In this document: piece by piece, positions 12,633 to 24,659 of the stretch | Numbering within the stretch: the stretch's first letter is position 1 | How the letters are laid out: each line of letters starts with the position of its first letter | From: Ceratothoa steindachneri | Lineage: Eukaryota; Arthropoda; Malacostraca; Isopoda; Cymothoidae | Length of the DNA stretch: 64,000 nt | Assembly: GCA_963969495.1 (NCBI GenBank) | Contig: OZ018338.1 | Span: 49,933,473 to 49,997,472, forward strand | Reading direction: 5' to 3' | Position numbers and translations under genes: made by a program | Notes under the pieces: generated by a model | What the model was told of the DNA's origin: nothing | Seen by the model: only the letters and a program-made list of their open reading frames with translations | Databases searched by the model: none

Positions 12633-13986
12633 GCTCTAAGAAAGTGGTGTAGTTAGGGGAAGCTACAATATCTGTAAGGTACATCGAACAAATAACCAAA
12701 AGAGAAGAATTATTAGGGTGTTAGGGACCGGGTGAGCGCGCAGCTTTCCTCTATGCACGACGAAGGCAGGTTTCCTTACCCTGAGGGAAGGGAATAAGGG
12801 ATAACAATGTCTGCCCCTTTTGCCCTCCCCCCCGAATAAGTGACTGACGTAAGGATGAAATTCTCTTGGCGGGCCATAGCTCGATCCGTCAATGGCAGGG
12901 TCACCCTTCCCGCTCATGTGGTGTTGGGTCATTGTTGCGCTTTGCAATTGAAATGGTCATTGCTCTTCACCGCATTTAAGGTCTTAACTTGAGAACTAAA
13001 CTTTCCAAATGTATTTTGGTAATTTTAGAACGCGGCGTCGAACTAAGGAACTCATTTCAATGCGTTTCATTCTGTTATACAAATGTACACCACGTTTCTA
13101 ATTTGCACTCCTAAGGGGGCGGGCATCAGGAGTAGAATAAGCAAACGCTGTAGCTGACATCTGTAGGATTGAGTATCCAAGTTTGAACACCTGTAGGGAG
13201 ATTTACGGCTACAGTACCATCCAAAACTAGAGAATAATATACCATAATCTCCATTTTGTTAAATTACTCGTTTAATTTTAAAAATTGATTCCGACCAGTT
13301 ACATTTCCTTTTTTTTTGCCTCGTATCCTCAAATATCTCTGGCACTTTCATATCATTCTCGTTAAATCAAATTCAGCCTTACTCCCGCACCGTTCACAAA
13401 CATGTTTTTATCGTATAAAGCCGTGAATTTGACAAAAACCAATTAAAGCTTCGAAACTACCATAATATTCACGTGAGAATGCGAGTTGTTACTCGTATTT
13501 CACAACCATCTCAAAGAGCATTCATTTTGGACTAAAGGCTATGCCACGGCGTCACCAGAATACGCTTCTTGTTTGGTTACTTTCTGGCGGAAAAACAGTG
13601 ACAAAAAACTAACAACCTACTAAAAACAAATTACGCTCCCCAGAAAAATTAACCTACCCTAAAAGCAAACTAAAAAGAAGTAACTTACCTCGCCCGCCCC
13701 CACCCTTAACCCAATTAATTCTTCGGTGGTTCAAAACAAGCTAGCGATGACATGATGTCTGCCAATCTATTTTTCGTCATAACATTATAATTAGAAATAT
13801 GCGGTGGCTAATTAGTGAAAGTGGAATTAGAGAAAATGCAGTCAGTGACAGCAAGCGTCGACGCAATGATAGGAGTATGCGCAAAGGTGGCGCTGGATGA
13901 ATCTTTGGCGTGTTGTATAATAGCGATTCTGCGCCGTAGGTCTATCAACAGGTAATTCCTCGAGTGCTAAGTATGTTATAGGTCTT
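12633..13986. other. Stretch without recognisable gene
   Basis: Unremarkable sequence. The 94-codon minus-strand frame at 12663-12947 has no recognisable motif. Confidence 0.45.
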
Positions 13987-16426
13987 TATTAGCTCCGGGA
14001 GGGAAATTTAATTTTTTTTAATGGAAATTACACGCCCCTCCCTAAACATTGGCGCCTATTAGAAAAGCCATAGTTGGCCTCTTCTTTGCAATCTTTTTCC
14101 TGTAGCCTCGGGTGAAAAAGCCAATATGTATATTCCTCCATCTTGAATTATAGGTGATAATTTGGGGGGCAAATTATGTCCTAAAATATCAAAAAGAGAG
14201 TTGACAATTTTAAAAGCAGACGTGGTCTCAATTAATCATTAATTCTTTAAAAGTTTTCTTTTTTTTTGTCCTTTATTTTTTTATATTACATAGTTTTGGC
14301 AGTTTTGAGGTGATTTAAAGAAAAAAATGGGTATTGTTTTATAATAATAAAAACAAACAGGAGGAGCTTGCGCTTCACAGGGAGACCTTCGGTCTGTGGC
14401 CTATTGCCAAGGTAAGGATATCGGTTTCTATTTCAGGATCGAAGTGAGTGGTTACTTTTCCTATAGTGTCAAGTTCTTTTAAAATATATTAATTACTTTC
14501 TTCTTTTTCTATATCTTCTCCCAGTAGAAAATTTTCGTAATCTTAATCTTTATTTTCTTCTAAAATTTTATTAATAATTTTGTCTTTAAATACTTCATCG
14601 TATGTAATCTTTTTAAAATTTATTTTATTCAAACTTTTCTCATCTTCATTCTTAGGTTTAGGGAGTAAAAAGTATAAAGTGGGAAAAAATGGTAACTCAG
14701 AAATAACTTGGATAAATGCTTCAAATACAGGAAAAATTAACCCTAAGAGTTGTTTTTCCAAACTTTAAAGGCAAATCTTAGAAATAATTTTGATAAAAAC
14801 TCTGAATATACGAAAAAACACCTTCCCACCTATTTTTCAAAATCTAATTTACTCTTGGTTTATTTTTTTCACATCGATGCTTATTTTCTAGGGCTAAAGT
14901 CAAGAAATTTTGTTTTTATCTGAATTCTCTTTAAATACGGAAAAAACTCCTCCTGATTCTTTTTTTTTCTCCATCTAAATTTGCTCGAAACAATATCATT
15001 TTGCTTTACTCGTTTTTAGGGGCCAGTAACTATTTCCTCCTCATAATGATTAAAATTGAAAATCTATTTTTTAGAAATAACTTCGATAAAACTTTCGAAT
15101 ATACGAAAAAATAAAATAAAAAACCAGCCATGGTTAAATTTTAATAAATTTTATTAACTTCACCATTTGTAATTATTTTTGTTTTTTTAAAAAAAATCTA
15201 AAACATTCGATAATCATTGATTTTTTTCTGAAAATCACCATTTTGTTTTTCAAAACTCTAAAGGAACTCTTAGAAATAACTTTGATAAAAACTTAAAATA
15301 TACCTAGCTCATAGCTACACTAAGAGAAGAAATGTCTAATATTATTCTTAAATTATAGTGTTATGGATAATAATTAACATTAACGCTGTAGCCTTAATTT
15401 CCGTTACATTTTAACGGATTAACGATTAACTGTGTCCACCATCTCTGTCTAAAAGAGATTTTTGGTTAATATTTAGAGAACCATAATCACTTAAAGACAA
15501 ATTTAATTACTAGTATTATGTCAAGCGCATTTTTGCTAATCCATCTATATAGAATTTATTGAGTGGTCGAAGTTAATATTATTCAAATAACTGTTTAAAT
15601 TTCATTATTTTTTCTTTTCTTTAATTAGATGACGTCACAGTGGATAAGTACTTTTGCAAAAGATTGGTATAGTGACGTCATATTGTCTACATAATTTCGA
15701 CCAAGCTAACCTTTTCACTTTTCCCCCCAATTTGCTTCTGTTTTGAATTGGACAACTTTGCGTTATGACTTGTGGCGAATGTGAACTATATTACGAAGAC
15801 CTCGCAAAAGAGGTTCACAATCACCTTAATCGTGGCTTGATTTTTCTTTTAAACACTGTGTGATTCGCAACTCTTTCATCTGTCACAAGTGTGGGCAGCA
15901 GTGTAGAGCATTTCTGTCAGATCGCCGTTTTTGCTGCGCAAATAGAGTACTGCGGAATAAGAAGCGCCGCTTGCTTTAGGGAGTGTTTCTCAACTTGCAG
16001 GCACATTTTAGGCTATTTATACCAATATGATCTTTAATTTTATGGTACTCGTAACGAGAAATGCAGCAATTTTTTTGTGTGTGTAATATTTTCGAGTTGC
16101 TTACACTACGAGTTGATTAAAAAAATCCGAGACGGAATAGAACCCCCAAAGATGGGAGTCTAGAGGGGCGAAAACCGCCATTTTTAAGTAGAAAAAACTT
16201 CAAAGTGTTAACTTTATTTTTGCTACTTTAGGCGATAATTTTGTTGCACAAATTATTGCCCATATTGGCTTTCACCCGCAGCTACAGGCAAAAACATTAT
16301 AAAAACAAGTAAAACATGGCTTTTTCTATTAAGCACCAATGTTTTTGATCGCATAATTGCTTGATATTGCGTTTTTTCATCATTTCTATTAAAAAAAAAT
16401 AATTTACCACCCGGAACTAGTTAATA
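13987..16426. mobile_element. Element of about 2.44 kb bounded by long inverted repeats (non-autonomous DNA transposon candidate)
   Basis: The left end (13987-14220) and the reverse complement of the right end (about 16195-16426) align along their full length. Shared blocks in order include TATTA then TCCGGG, AAACATTGG, AGAAAAGCCAT, CCTGTAG then GGGTGAAA, GCCAATATG and GATAATTT. The repeats are about 230 bp and clearly diverged. The interior is AT-rich. It has one unrecognised 72-codon frame (14543-14761, minus), a set of 42-bp repeats, and two TGACGTCA palindromes about 40 bp apart near 15632-15681. No transposase domain was seen. Target duplications could not be fixed. Confidence 0.68.
14694..15305 (+). 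repeat. Four dispersed copies of a 42-bp motif
   Basis: Variants of AGAAATAACTTNGATAAAA followed by an ATACGAAAAA-like tail occur at about 14694, 14777, 15070 and 15267. They lie inside the long-inverted-repeat element and are separated by unequal AT-rich spacers. Confidence 0.65.
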
Positions 16427-17106
16427 TAGAAAATATTTTTGAGTATTTCTTCAACTGATGATAGATACCTGACCTCTGGTGAATGAAGTACGTTCGCGGA
16501 AAGCGCTGAGAATAACAGAAAATGGTGTCTGCTCTGTGACCTGAAAGGACAGGTTACTAAGCTGGAATACAGACGAACATAAAAAGAAATAACTCGAAAA
16601 CGATTCGAAAAGCAGAGTTAACCGTAAAGTCACAGAGATGTAGCAATAACGCCTTGACACGCCTGAAGTAGCCCAAAGATTCCAAACGTTGGCTTTATTT
16701 CACTGAAATAAACAATTATAGAACATACTCGTATGTATACAAAGAAAATAATAAACACATTCTCGCATTAGCGCACACACAAAGAGACACATAATTCAGG
16801 CAATCATGAACTGTCACATAAGCACACACAAAGATATTAGGCACATTTCACAAACAAAGAATTATTAATGTCAATACGTGTATGTTTCCCAATGTCATAA
16901 TGATGGTTTCACAAACCTAGGATGTGCAAGATCTTCATTTTCATACTTTATCGTCAATCATATAGCAATAAATCTATTTCAACCTAATAAAAATGAAACA
17001 CAGGTTAGTTATGAACTTAACCCCAAACTAAATTATAACAATCTTCCTCTCTACAAAAAGAAAAAGGCTAAAACACAACGAGATACTAGATCAAGCGTCT
17101 AATGCG
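16427..17106. other. Stretch without recognisable gene; holds a 40-bp copy of Gypsy RNase H sequence
   Basis: No gene recognised. Positions 17003-17042 match 18958-18997 in the Gypsy relic at 37 of 40 positions in the same orientation. This region lies where the downstream LTR of that Gypsy copy might be expected, but no LTR boundary can be defined. Confidence 0.5.
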
Positions 17107-17572
17107 AGTATTTACATGCTAACCGACTGGATACGAAGCGGGACCAGGTTCGATCCCGAATCCCCGCATGAGAGGGCACAAACATCAGCGCATGTAGAGA
17201 TCTGGCCACCAATTGGTGCACGCGCTGTGCTCAGCCCTGTATTCGGGTGGATAGATCTTCCAATTCTCATCACACACATAGCCAATTCAAACACTGCTTT
17301 CTTTCCTCTCCCGTCTTCGCAGTATTACACACACACTCTGCACACACACTGTTCCAAGGAATCCTGCCGATTGGTATCTATATCCACATACATCTGACGT
17401 GGAACAATTCTCTCTGCCCCGGGGCAACGAAAGTTTCATCTGAACGCTGTTTGGTATCAAAACACAAAACTTCCTGGTTCACCAGCGATTGTCATACTGA
17501 CCTTTATGTAGATTTCATTATCAGGTCAGGGATCCTCCTGGATAAAGGAAGGTTGGCGAACTGAAACGAAGC
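17107..17572 (+). mobile_element. tRNA-like SINE, copy 2
   Basis: Plus-strand copy of the family at 12132-12632. The head has ATGCTAACCGACTGG (box A-like) and AGGTTCGATCCC (box B core). The body shares AGATCTTCCAATTCTCATC, TTCCAAGGAATCCTGCCGAT, ATTGTCATACTGACC and AAGGTTGGCGAACTGAA with copy 1. It abuts the 3' end of the Gypsy pol relic at about 17573-17583. It may therefore have inserted downstream of pol. Confidence 0.72.
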
Positions 17573-17582
17573 AAAACAAGAT

Positions 17583-19050
17583 CTAGCAATTATCAATGTA
17601 ACGTTCAACCAGCTTTCTAGGTCGAGTAGAGCGACGAAGAATAGTTTCAGGGGAGGCGTCAGGGGAAGCAACTGGAGGAAGAGCATCATGACATGATGAA
17701 TTAGGATCTCGTTCAGTTTCAACATTAACAGAATTATCAAGAAACGGAAAAGGAGATTTTGTATCGGAATTGAGATTAGGAATATCTTGGATCTCGTTTA
17801 ACTGACTCTCTCCGGCTGGGGCTAAATCGTGGATAGCCACCGTATCTTCTCGGCCGTCTCGAAATTTGGCGTGTGCCTATTTAGGATTGGCTTCGATTCG
17901 TTCTACTTCGAGTACTAAGGGATCTTCCTTATTCCGTACATGTCGTTTTAACAGTAGGTGGAGCCGGCAAGCTAGGTATACTTATTCCCGTCGTGGTCTT
18001 TCTAGAAAATGAAAAAAACCGTTCGTGGGAAATTGCATTCGTTGAAGTACATAACAATGAACGCATTTTTGAAGAACATCCGGGAGGACGTGTTCCCAGT
18101 GGTTAATGCTCAGGTTTCTAGACTCCAACGCTAAGGTAACAGTTTTACATACAATTCCTACATAGCGTTCGCATTGTCCATTCCCAGCAGGATGATAAGG
18201 TGTTGAACGACTCGTTGAAACCCTTTTCTCGTGCAAAAATTATTTTAGTTCGGCAGACATGAAAGAAGTACCTCGATCCGAAAGCACGTACCCTGGTAAC
18301 CCGAAAAGAGAAAACAACGGAGTAAGACACTGTATGACAGTTGATGAAGAAATATCCTTACAAGGAAAAGCAAACGGAAAACGCGAGTATTCGTCTACCG
18401 AAATTAATAGATGATTATTGGCAGAAGAAGTTGGTAGCGGCCATTTAAAGTCCAGGCTGATTCGATCAAAGGGCGCATTGCACGAATAAGCTCTTGCCTC
18501 TCTGGGCGATAATATCGAGGTTTTAACCTTTGACACGTTTTTCACCCTGACACTACTCGCTCAACGTCATCTACAGAATAAGGCAAGTTTCGTACTCGAA
18601 CAAAATGGTGAAATCGTGTAATCCCTGGATGACAGAAAGGTTTATAAAGCTCAGCAAGATTACTGTGCGTCATGCTTGAGCAGAAAGTGCGTGATGTATA
18701 ACATCGTAGCAAAAGGGGCATCAATTCTAAAGGCTATCTAGCAATCTTTAATTTCTTTATTTTACTCTTATGACGTGAATCAAACATGTAAGATACAGAT
18801 TTGTAATCTATAATTAAGGTAAACCTAAGACCGAGAAGAAAATGACACCACCTTTTGATCGCCTCAACAATAGCATAGGCCTCTTTTTCGACAGAGCAGT
18901 GATTTCTCTCGCAATAATTTAACGATCTCGAAAAAAAGGCAACGGGTCGTCCATTCTGGTTAGTTTTGAACTTAACCCCAAAATAAGTTATAACAATGAC
19001 TATTAATGCAAACTGCATCTGCAAACATTAATTTATAAAACCGTTGATAG
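17583..19050 (-). pseudogene. Ty3/Gypsy pol relic: RNase H, integrase and C-terminal tail
   Basis: Read on the minus strand from about 19050: an RNase H piece with PVAFFSRSLNYCERNH, SVEKEAYAIVEAIKRW and FTLIIDYKSVSYMFD. Then comes the integrase zinc region (CHPGITRFHH and later KTC), where the first Cys of the CxxC pair is replaced by a TGA stop near 18541. The integrase core keeps DRISLDFKWPLP, GYVLSDRGTSFMS and GNGQCERYVG, matching the D, D, E triad. The polyprotein ends with ILRRSTRPRKLVERY. At least one stop (18239-18237) and several frameshifts inactivate it. Gag, protease and most of RT are missing. Confidence 0.88.
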
Positions 19051-20838
19051 AGACGGCATATGAAGAAATTTAAGCAGTTTAAATTTCTTGGGGAATCGGC
19101 GCACAACTAAGATCCTTTCAAAATTCATAGTGGAAATTAATATTAAATGAAAACACTAAGCATCAGTTTAATTTACGCAAAAACAAAAGAAAACCATTAA
19201 AATGAAGGTGAAAAAAGAACAGATAAGACGAAGATCGCCCAGCAATTAAACGTAGGTCTATTTCGGGGAATTTCCGGGACAGGAAAAAGGGGTCGCTGAT
19301 GTCGATTCTTGCTAGGGTAATTCATAGTTACCACGATTATATTCGTTCCATATTATTTCGATCGCAGTTGGGGGGGGAGGGGGTATTTCGCTGCAATCTT
19401 CAACCTTTGATCTGTCAATGTAACCTGAGCAAAAATAATGCAGCTGACATTTGGAGAAGTGAGTGCTATCCCGACTCCAATTCCCACGCGAAAATTTGAG
19501 GTTATAAAGCTTCCATACATTTTTACGTCCTCTATCATTTAAAAAAATCTGTGATGATAAATTTCTCTGTTTCATTCATACAAATTTCTATTATAGTGTA
19601 AATAAACCATTAAAAAGTCGGGTTATTTCCTTTAACCCAAAGAAAACACTCACGCCTTCCCTCGTCACTCATTCTCCTCTTCCTCTTAGTTCTTCGAAAC
19701 AATCAACCTGTTAGAATAAATCTCGCTGCATTCTCGTTTTTTTTTATTTCCTCTCTCACTCCTCTTCTTCTCATTCTTTGCCACCTGCATTGATCCGATT
19801 ACAGGTCATATAGGGTGTCAGGCCATTTTGAATAAAATCCTGCCATGTTTCTTTATATTTAGGTATAATAACTTATGGTTGCGGTAAAAAGAACAGTCTA
19901 ATATAATTTCGCATGTTTTCCGCTTCAGAGTCTTCGCTCCAATTTCCCTAAAAGACGGAAAAAATCATCTTTTTCCACGGATTTACGGAATAAACCGAAA
20001 CATTTTGCAATATATTCGCTCTCAATTACCAAAATTATAAAATGTGGCTTTGAAATTCGTTCATTCTTAACCAGATTTTAACTGAAGAAATTTCGGCTGT
20101 TATAAATATATTGGGGACGAGTATCATTATTTTTTGACTGATTATGAAATTAAAACTTCATTTCATTCGTTGGTTTGGAACGCCCAGGTGGGTTTACTGG
20201 TTACACGAGTTGGGCCCGGCGTGAACTGTGGATTGAAAGGTGACATGGAGCTCTACCAAAGAGATTTGATGAAATGCCATCCAAGTCAACTCAAGGGATA
20301 ATTTACCCCTCCCTAGTTACCTCTTTTGGATGACTCAAAGGTGTATGTCGTAGGTGATGAGTGTTATAGCGATTAATTTATATACCGTTTTATTTTGTTT
20401 ATTACATTTTCTTACTGATATTTGTTACTCTCCGTCATATCAAGATAGGCTCAGCGGGAAAAAATACGCCTTTCTAAACAGGCCAAATAACATGGAATTG
20501 AGAACAATGAATCGATTAGACCCCAGCATCATAAATAGATCTGGCCCCGTCAGGAGATTAACACCAAGCTCTTGGATTAAAAAAAAGTGACAAGGCAGCC
20601 TCGCGGGACGCCTTTGCTATGGCAACGGATTTTTAATTTTGCTCATTTTTGTTAGGTGCTCTTCTAGCCCCTGCCACCAAGGGTAGAAACAAAGAGGCAC
20701 ACAAGTCGAGGTATCTCAGACTTCAAGAGCAAATCAGTATCTTTGACTGTCCATATTAACTCCCACCGTTCACCAGTCTATCGATCACAATTTCGATCCC
20801 TCACACAAGAGTAACTAGTTCTTTCTCTTTGACTTAAT

Positions 20839-20841
<3 letters not shown>
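19051..20841. other. Stretch without recognisable gene
   Basis: No domain was recognised on either strand. Short open frames at 19299-19575 and 20354-20590 show no family motifs. Confidence 0.45.

Positions 20842-20874
<33 letters not shown>
20842..20874 (+). repeat. (CT)n microsatellite
   Basis: About 16 uninterrupted CT units, immediately upstream of the plus-strand CR1-like relic M. Confidence 0.96.
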
Positions 20875-20877
<3 letters not shown>

Positions 20878-20923
20878 TTCAATCTTTTAACTCAACAGTA
20901 AGCAGTGCCTAAGTTTTTTTCAA

Positions 20924-21984
20924 ATGCCTCTCAAGCCGGTGGTGGTCCACCAATCACTGCATGGGATAGTGGAGATTGATGAATCCCTGTACATTAAATT
21001 ATCCAGTTCTTTGGTGACTTCAATTGTAACATTAATTGGGACAACTGGACTGGTGATGATGAGAAAGCGTCGAGACTCGTGGACTTTACTAACAAGAACT
21101 TTTTTTCACAGTGGTTCCGAGAGCGGACAAGAATAGTATTCACTACTGAGGACAACCAGTCTAACTGCCTGTCTATGTGTGAGTGTATAAAGGTTAGTGG
21201 GTTCGACTAAAACCAAATGAGATAGTATTTCAGATTGGTCTTCATTACTTGCGACAACCAGCCTGTCTGTGGGACAGTGTTTGGGGATTAGTGATAACAA
21301 TATGGTTAGAGAGGTTCCAGGTTTAAAGAACACTCCATGGATCAACAAACTGAGTAGTTGCTTGCAAAAACTCTCAAAGCCGCAACTCTACTCACCAAGT
21401 AGTTTAGTTTGGAGATCGCGACCGTAATTAGTAACAGGAATAAGGCGTATAAGAAATAGAAAGTGAGTAGCACAGGATAAGACTTAAAGAGGTAATGTTA
21501 TGGAATACTGCAAGTTTAAACTATAAAAAATGGTTAATATGATTAAACGTCACGAAAAGGTTAGTATGTTGGCTCTCAGCAAAAAAGGAAATCCTAAGTT
21601 CTTCGAGCAGTCAAAGAACCGAAAGTAGGTTTGGCAACGTGTACACCCCTTTAAGGACGATGGTGGCGTGGTGCAGGATTCTAACATTGGCATTGCCAAA
21701 GAACTTAAAGATTACTTTTACTCGGATTTTATAAGACCAAGTAACGATAAGATACCCCAGAGCAAGAATAAGATTTTCAGATGAAGCGAATTAACTAGAG
21801 GAAAATAGGACGGCAGAGGATGAGGTAGTAGCACAGCTAGGATTATTTAACTAGTACAAATCTACTGGTCCTGGAAGCTTCTTCACATGACTCCTTCGGG
21901 GATTATTGAAGAGGTGGCATCCTAACAATCTTTGATAGGGGTTGTGTCAGAATAAAATGTCAAGAGGTTGAGGGCTGACCTGCG
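20924..21984 (+). pseudogene. CR1-like LINE M, 5' part (endonuclease end and linker)
   Basis: In mixed frames the plus strand reads GDFNCNINWDNWTGDDE (GDFN at 21013-21024) and LVDFTNKNFFSQWFRE. It continues with VFTTEDNQSNCLS, GNPKFFEQSKNRK and IAKELKDYFYSDFI, the usual order from APE endonuclease to the region just before RT in CR1-clade ORF2. Many frameshifts are present. The copy is interrupted at 21985-22892 by I-like fragment D and its target duplication, and resumes at 22893. Confidence 0.75.
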
Positions 21985-21996
21985 CCAGATAGGAGA
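21985..21996. repeat. 12-bp target-site duplication, left copy (LINE D)
   Basis: CCAGATAGGAGA, identical to 22881-22892, directly flanks the I-like fragment D. Confidence 0.9.
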
Positions 21997-22880
21997 TTTT
22001 TTAATTAAGGGGCTATCTGGCGACTGCCGACTAAGGCATAAGTTGCCGTAAACAAACAGCCTAGTTTTAGGCTACTTTAAAAAATTAAACAGAAAACAAT
22101 AAAAAGAAATAACAATAACAAAGCAATAACAAAACAATTACAAAAACAACAATTAAATCGGGTTAAATAAAAGGGAGAAGGTCGGCCTCCCCCCAAAAGT
22201 CAATAAGTCCACCAGTCAAAGTACACGCACTCGTCCCGAGCACAAGGGACAGGCGGTAGCGACCCCGCCCATCCCGGTACTGGGACAGGTATCGTGCGCG
22301 AAGATCACCCAGACTGGGACATTCGACAAGAATGTGCCGAACAGTCTGGGGGACGACGCAGTCGTTGCAATAGGGCGCAGGCGAGCGCTCCACCAGATAG
22401 CGATGCGTCACACGAGTGTGTCCGATTCGGAGACGACAGAAAGCAACCTGAAGCCGCCGCGGCATTGGGGGATAGGTCCATGGGAACAGTCGCGGCGCAA
22501 TGGCACGCAACTTTAAGTTCCCTTCGACCGTCTCCCATCTTCTTTGCCAAGCAGTCCGAAGAGCTGCCCGTATTCCTGCCATGTAGTCGGTGTGAGGAAG
22601 AGCGAAACGCTGGTCCGGTCGCAGAGTCCTCGCGGACTCTTTGGCGCCCTCATCGGCGCGCTCATTCCCCGCAATTCCTACATGTCCAGGAACCCAGCAG
22701 AAGATAATCTCGACATCTGCCCGGCTCGCCAAAACCGTGGCGTCACGGATATCGCGAACCAGGCGATGCGGAGATTCTAATGCCCCGAGAGCACTCAGGG
22801 CGCTTTGTGAGTCACTATAGATCACAATCCCGTCTCCGAACCGGGCACGTCGCGTAATCTCCCGTACCGAGTGGTGTATT
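21997..22880 (-). mobile_element. I-like LINE fragment D, 5'-truncated (RNase H and C-terminal zinc domain)
   Basis: An 884-bp insertion read on the minus strand. Its open frame (22825-22163, 220 codons) covers RNase H from IYSDSQSALSALGALES through FCWVPGHVGIAGNERADEGA. The C-terminal Cys/His domain has TRVTHRYLVE, YCNDCVVPQTVRHILVECP and the end LLPFI. It is closely related to the two longer copies at 31-42 kb. The 3' UTR keeps an AGCCTA/TAGGCT hairpin (22058-22073) and the terminal block AGTCGCCAGAT, then ends in an A-rich tail. A 12-bp target duplication on both sides marks a clean retroposition event into LINE M. Confidence 0.93.
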
Positions 22881-22892
22881 CCAGATAGGAGA
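22881..22892. repeat. 12-bp target-site duplication, right copy (LINE D)
   Basis: CCAGATAGGAGA, identical to 21985-21996. It lies at the truncated 5' end of fragment D. Confidence 0.9.
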
Positions 22893-23540
22893 GTGTTAGG
22901 ACACGATACGTGGCAGGTGTCTTTTAAATTATAAAATTACAAGGCAATAAAAATATGGTGTGCAAACAGCTGGTTGTACTACTCACTAAAAGTACTGGGT
23001 CTAATGGTTATGGGCGTGGATAAGTACTTAGGAACACTGATTACAGCGTATTAAAGTTCTACAGACACTGCGCTGAGGCAGTGAAAAAGGCTCAGCTACT
23101 GTTAAGTTACATTAAGAGACTGTTTAGTTTTTTAAAACAAGGAAAGTGTGCTACCCTTATATAACTCAGTGGTGCGACTTCTCTTAGAGTGTATGGTTCA
23201 GCTTTGGTACCAAAGCCTTTCAGAAAGATGTCAAGCGTCTTGAAAAGGTCTGAGATAGGTGCAAGAAACTGATATAGTCGATAAGGCTTAGATACTATCA
23301 GACACGGCTGCAAGAGCTCCGTTTACTAACGCTCGTGACTAGGAGACTGCTCGGATAACTGATAGATGTGTTGTTAACCCTTATCAAGAATAGAATTACG
23401 AATGAAAGTTGGAAACTTGAGGTCCCGATGTTCAGGACTACTTTGGTAGGAAACTACTTCAAATATAGAGTATAACTGACTGTTGTAGAGTCGAACGTCG
23501 ATGCTAGCCGAGGATTGACTCTGCGGTAACGCGGGAAGGG
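22893..23540 (+). pseudogene. CR1-like LINE M, 3' part (RT thumb and C-terminal region)
   Basis: Across changing frames the plus strand reads EAVKKAQLLLSYIKRLF, KDVKRLEKV, RYYQTRLQELRLLTLVTRRL and LIDVLLTLIK. This is the same C-terminal order as in CR1-like copies B and C (AEKKAQRMLGYIKRQF, EDRLRELDLFSLETWRLRG). It continues relic M on the far side of insertion D. The RT palm, including its catalytic box, is not visible, so part was lost in addition to the insertion. Confidence 0.7.
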
Positions 23541-24659
23541 GGCTAGCCAGAAATTGAGATATAGATCCCAGTGCGAGGGTCAAATAATCAAAATCAAGTG
23601 CGGTTGGCCTAAATAATCAATTCTTAGAGATTCTGGGTTTAGTGAAACTGATTGTAGAAATTATAACTTTTCTATATACAAAAAGAATTTTAGCAAAAGT
23701 AAATAAACGACAATAAATGAGATGAGGCACGGGATACCAAACGGGGGGTGGGGATACAAATGACTCGACGGGGACGAGAGTCATAGAGAGGATGTACGGA
23801 GATTGCTTTCAGGGAAAGGGGGAGTGCAAATGACGGGGAGTCTCACGTAAAGCCTAATTGACTGGAGGCTTTGGATACGACGAGTAAGCAGGGCGCTGCA
23901 AGGTTCCACTTGCAAAATTCCTTCTTCTTTAACCTCACTGAAAAATGAACGAGTGAGTACTTCAGACGAGAACGAAGTCGATGTCCGAGTAATAGATGAA
24001 GGTCCGTGTCTATCGTCTGTCAAGCGGGAACTTTGGCCTTAGATACGAGCTCGGCCGGGTAGAGAGGTGACACGTCGCGTTCGTAGCTGGAGGCGTTGGG
24101 AGTCTGGGCAGGGCGTACGAGACTGTACGTGGCTGCTAACTAAGGAAAGGCTGTATGGTACTAATTTCTCAAAGCTTTTTCTTAAAGTTTTTAGACTGCC
24201 TCGGCGGAAGCGGGTCGCCAGAGGCCCCCTAAAAGGGAGGGGGGCGGGGAGATCTGATTAGACTTGGCACGCAAGGGGAGGAGGGGATATTCTCGGAAAC
24301 ATCACAGACTCGCCCGAAAGTCCTCGACGCCGTAGATCTGGCTCCGATCAGGCGATCTGACGGGGAAGAAAGGAAACCCAAACATATCACAGGGGCGTGC
24401 GACATTCTTTGAGGTGGCTCTTTGGGTTCGAGTGATCTGACCATTCTTGATAAAAACGCCTGGGTCATCCGACCGGGCGAAATTTTCGCTGCTTCCTTGG
24501 GGCTCTCTGGGTGTGCAGGTGCATCTCTCTCAGACGTTGGGTTCTATGAAGGAGGGGGGGAGGTAACCTTCTTTCTCTGACACTGACAAAGGATTACTCC
24601 TTGGAGGAAACTAACACTCTAGCTGAAACAGGGGCCTCATCCATGAAAGATTCCCTACC
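23541..24659. other. GC-richer stretch without recognised gene
   Basis: Base composition differs from the flanks between about 23,700 and 24,560, with many G runs. Several overlapping short frames exist (23781-24023 minus, 24067-24261 plus, 24229-24468 minus). None shows a motif I can assign. Confidence 0.4.

Noticed and set aside
22294..22707. Plus-strand 137-codon frame opposite the RNase H of LINE D
   Set aside because: A shadow of the GC-rich RNase H coding strand. Equivalent shadow frames appear opposite the other two copies.
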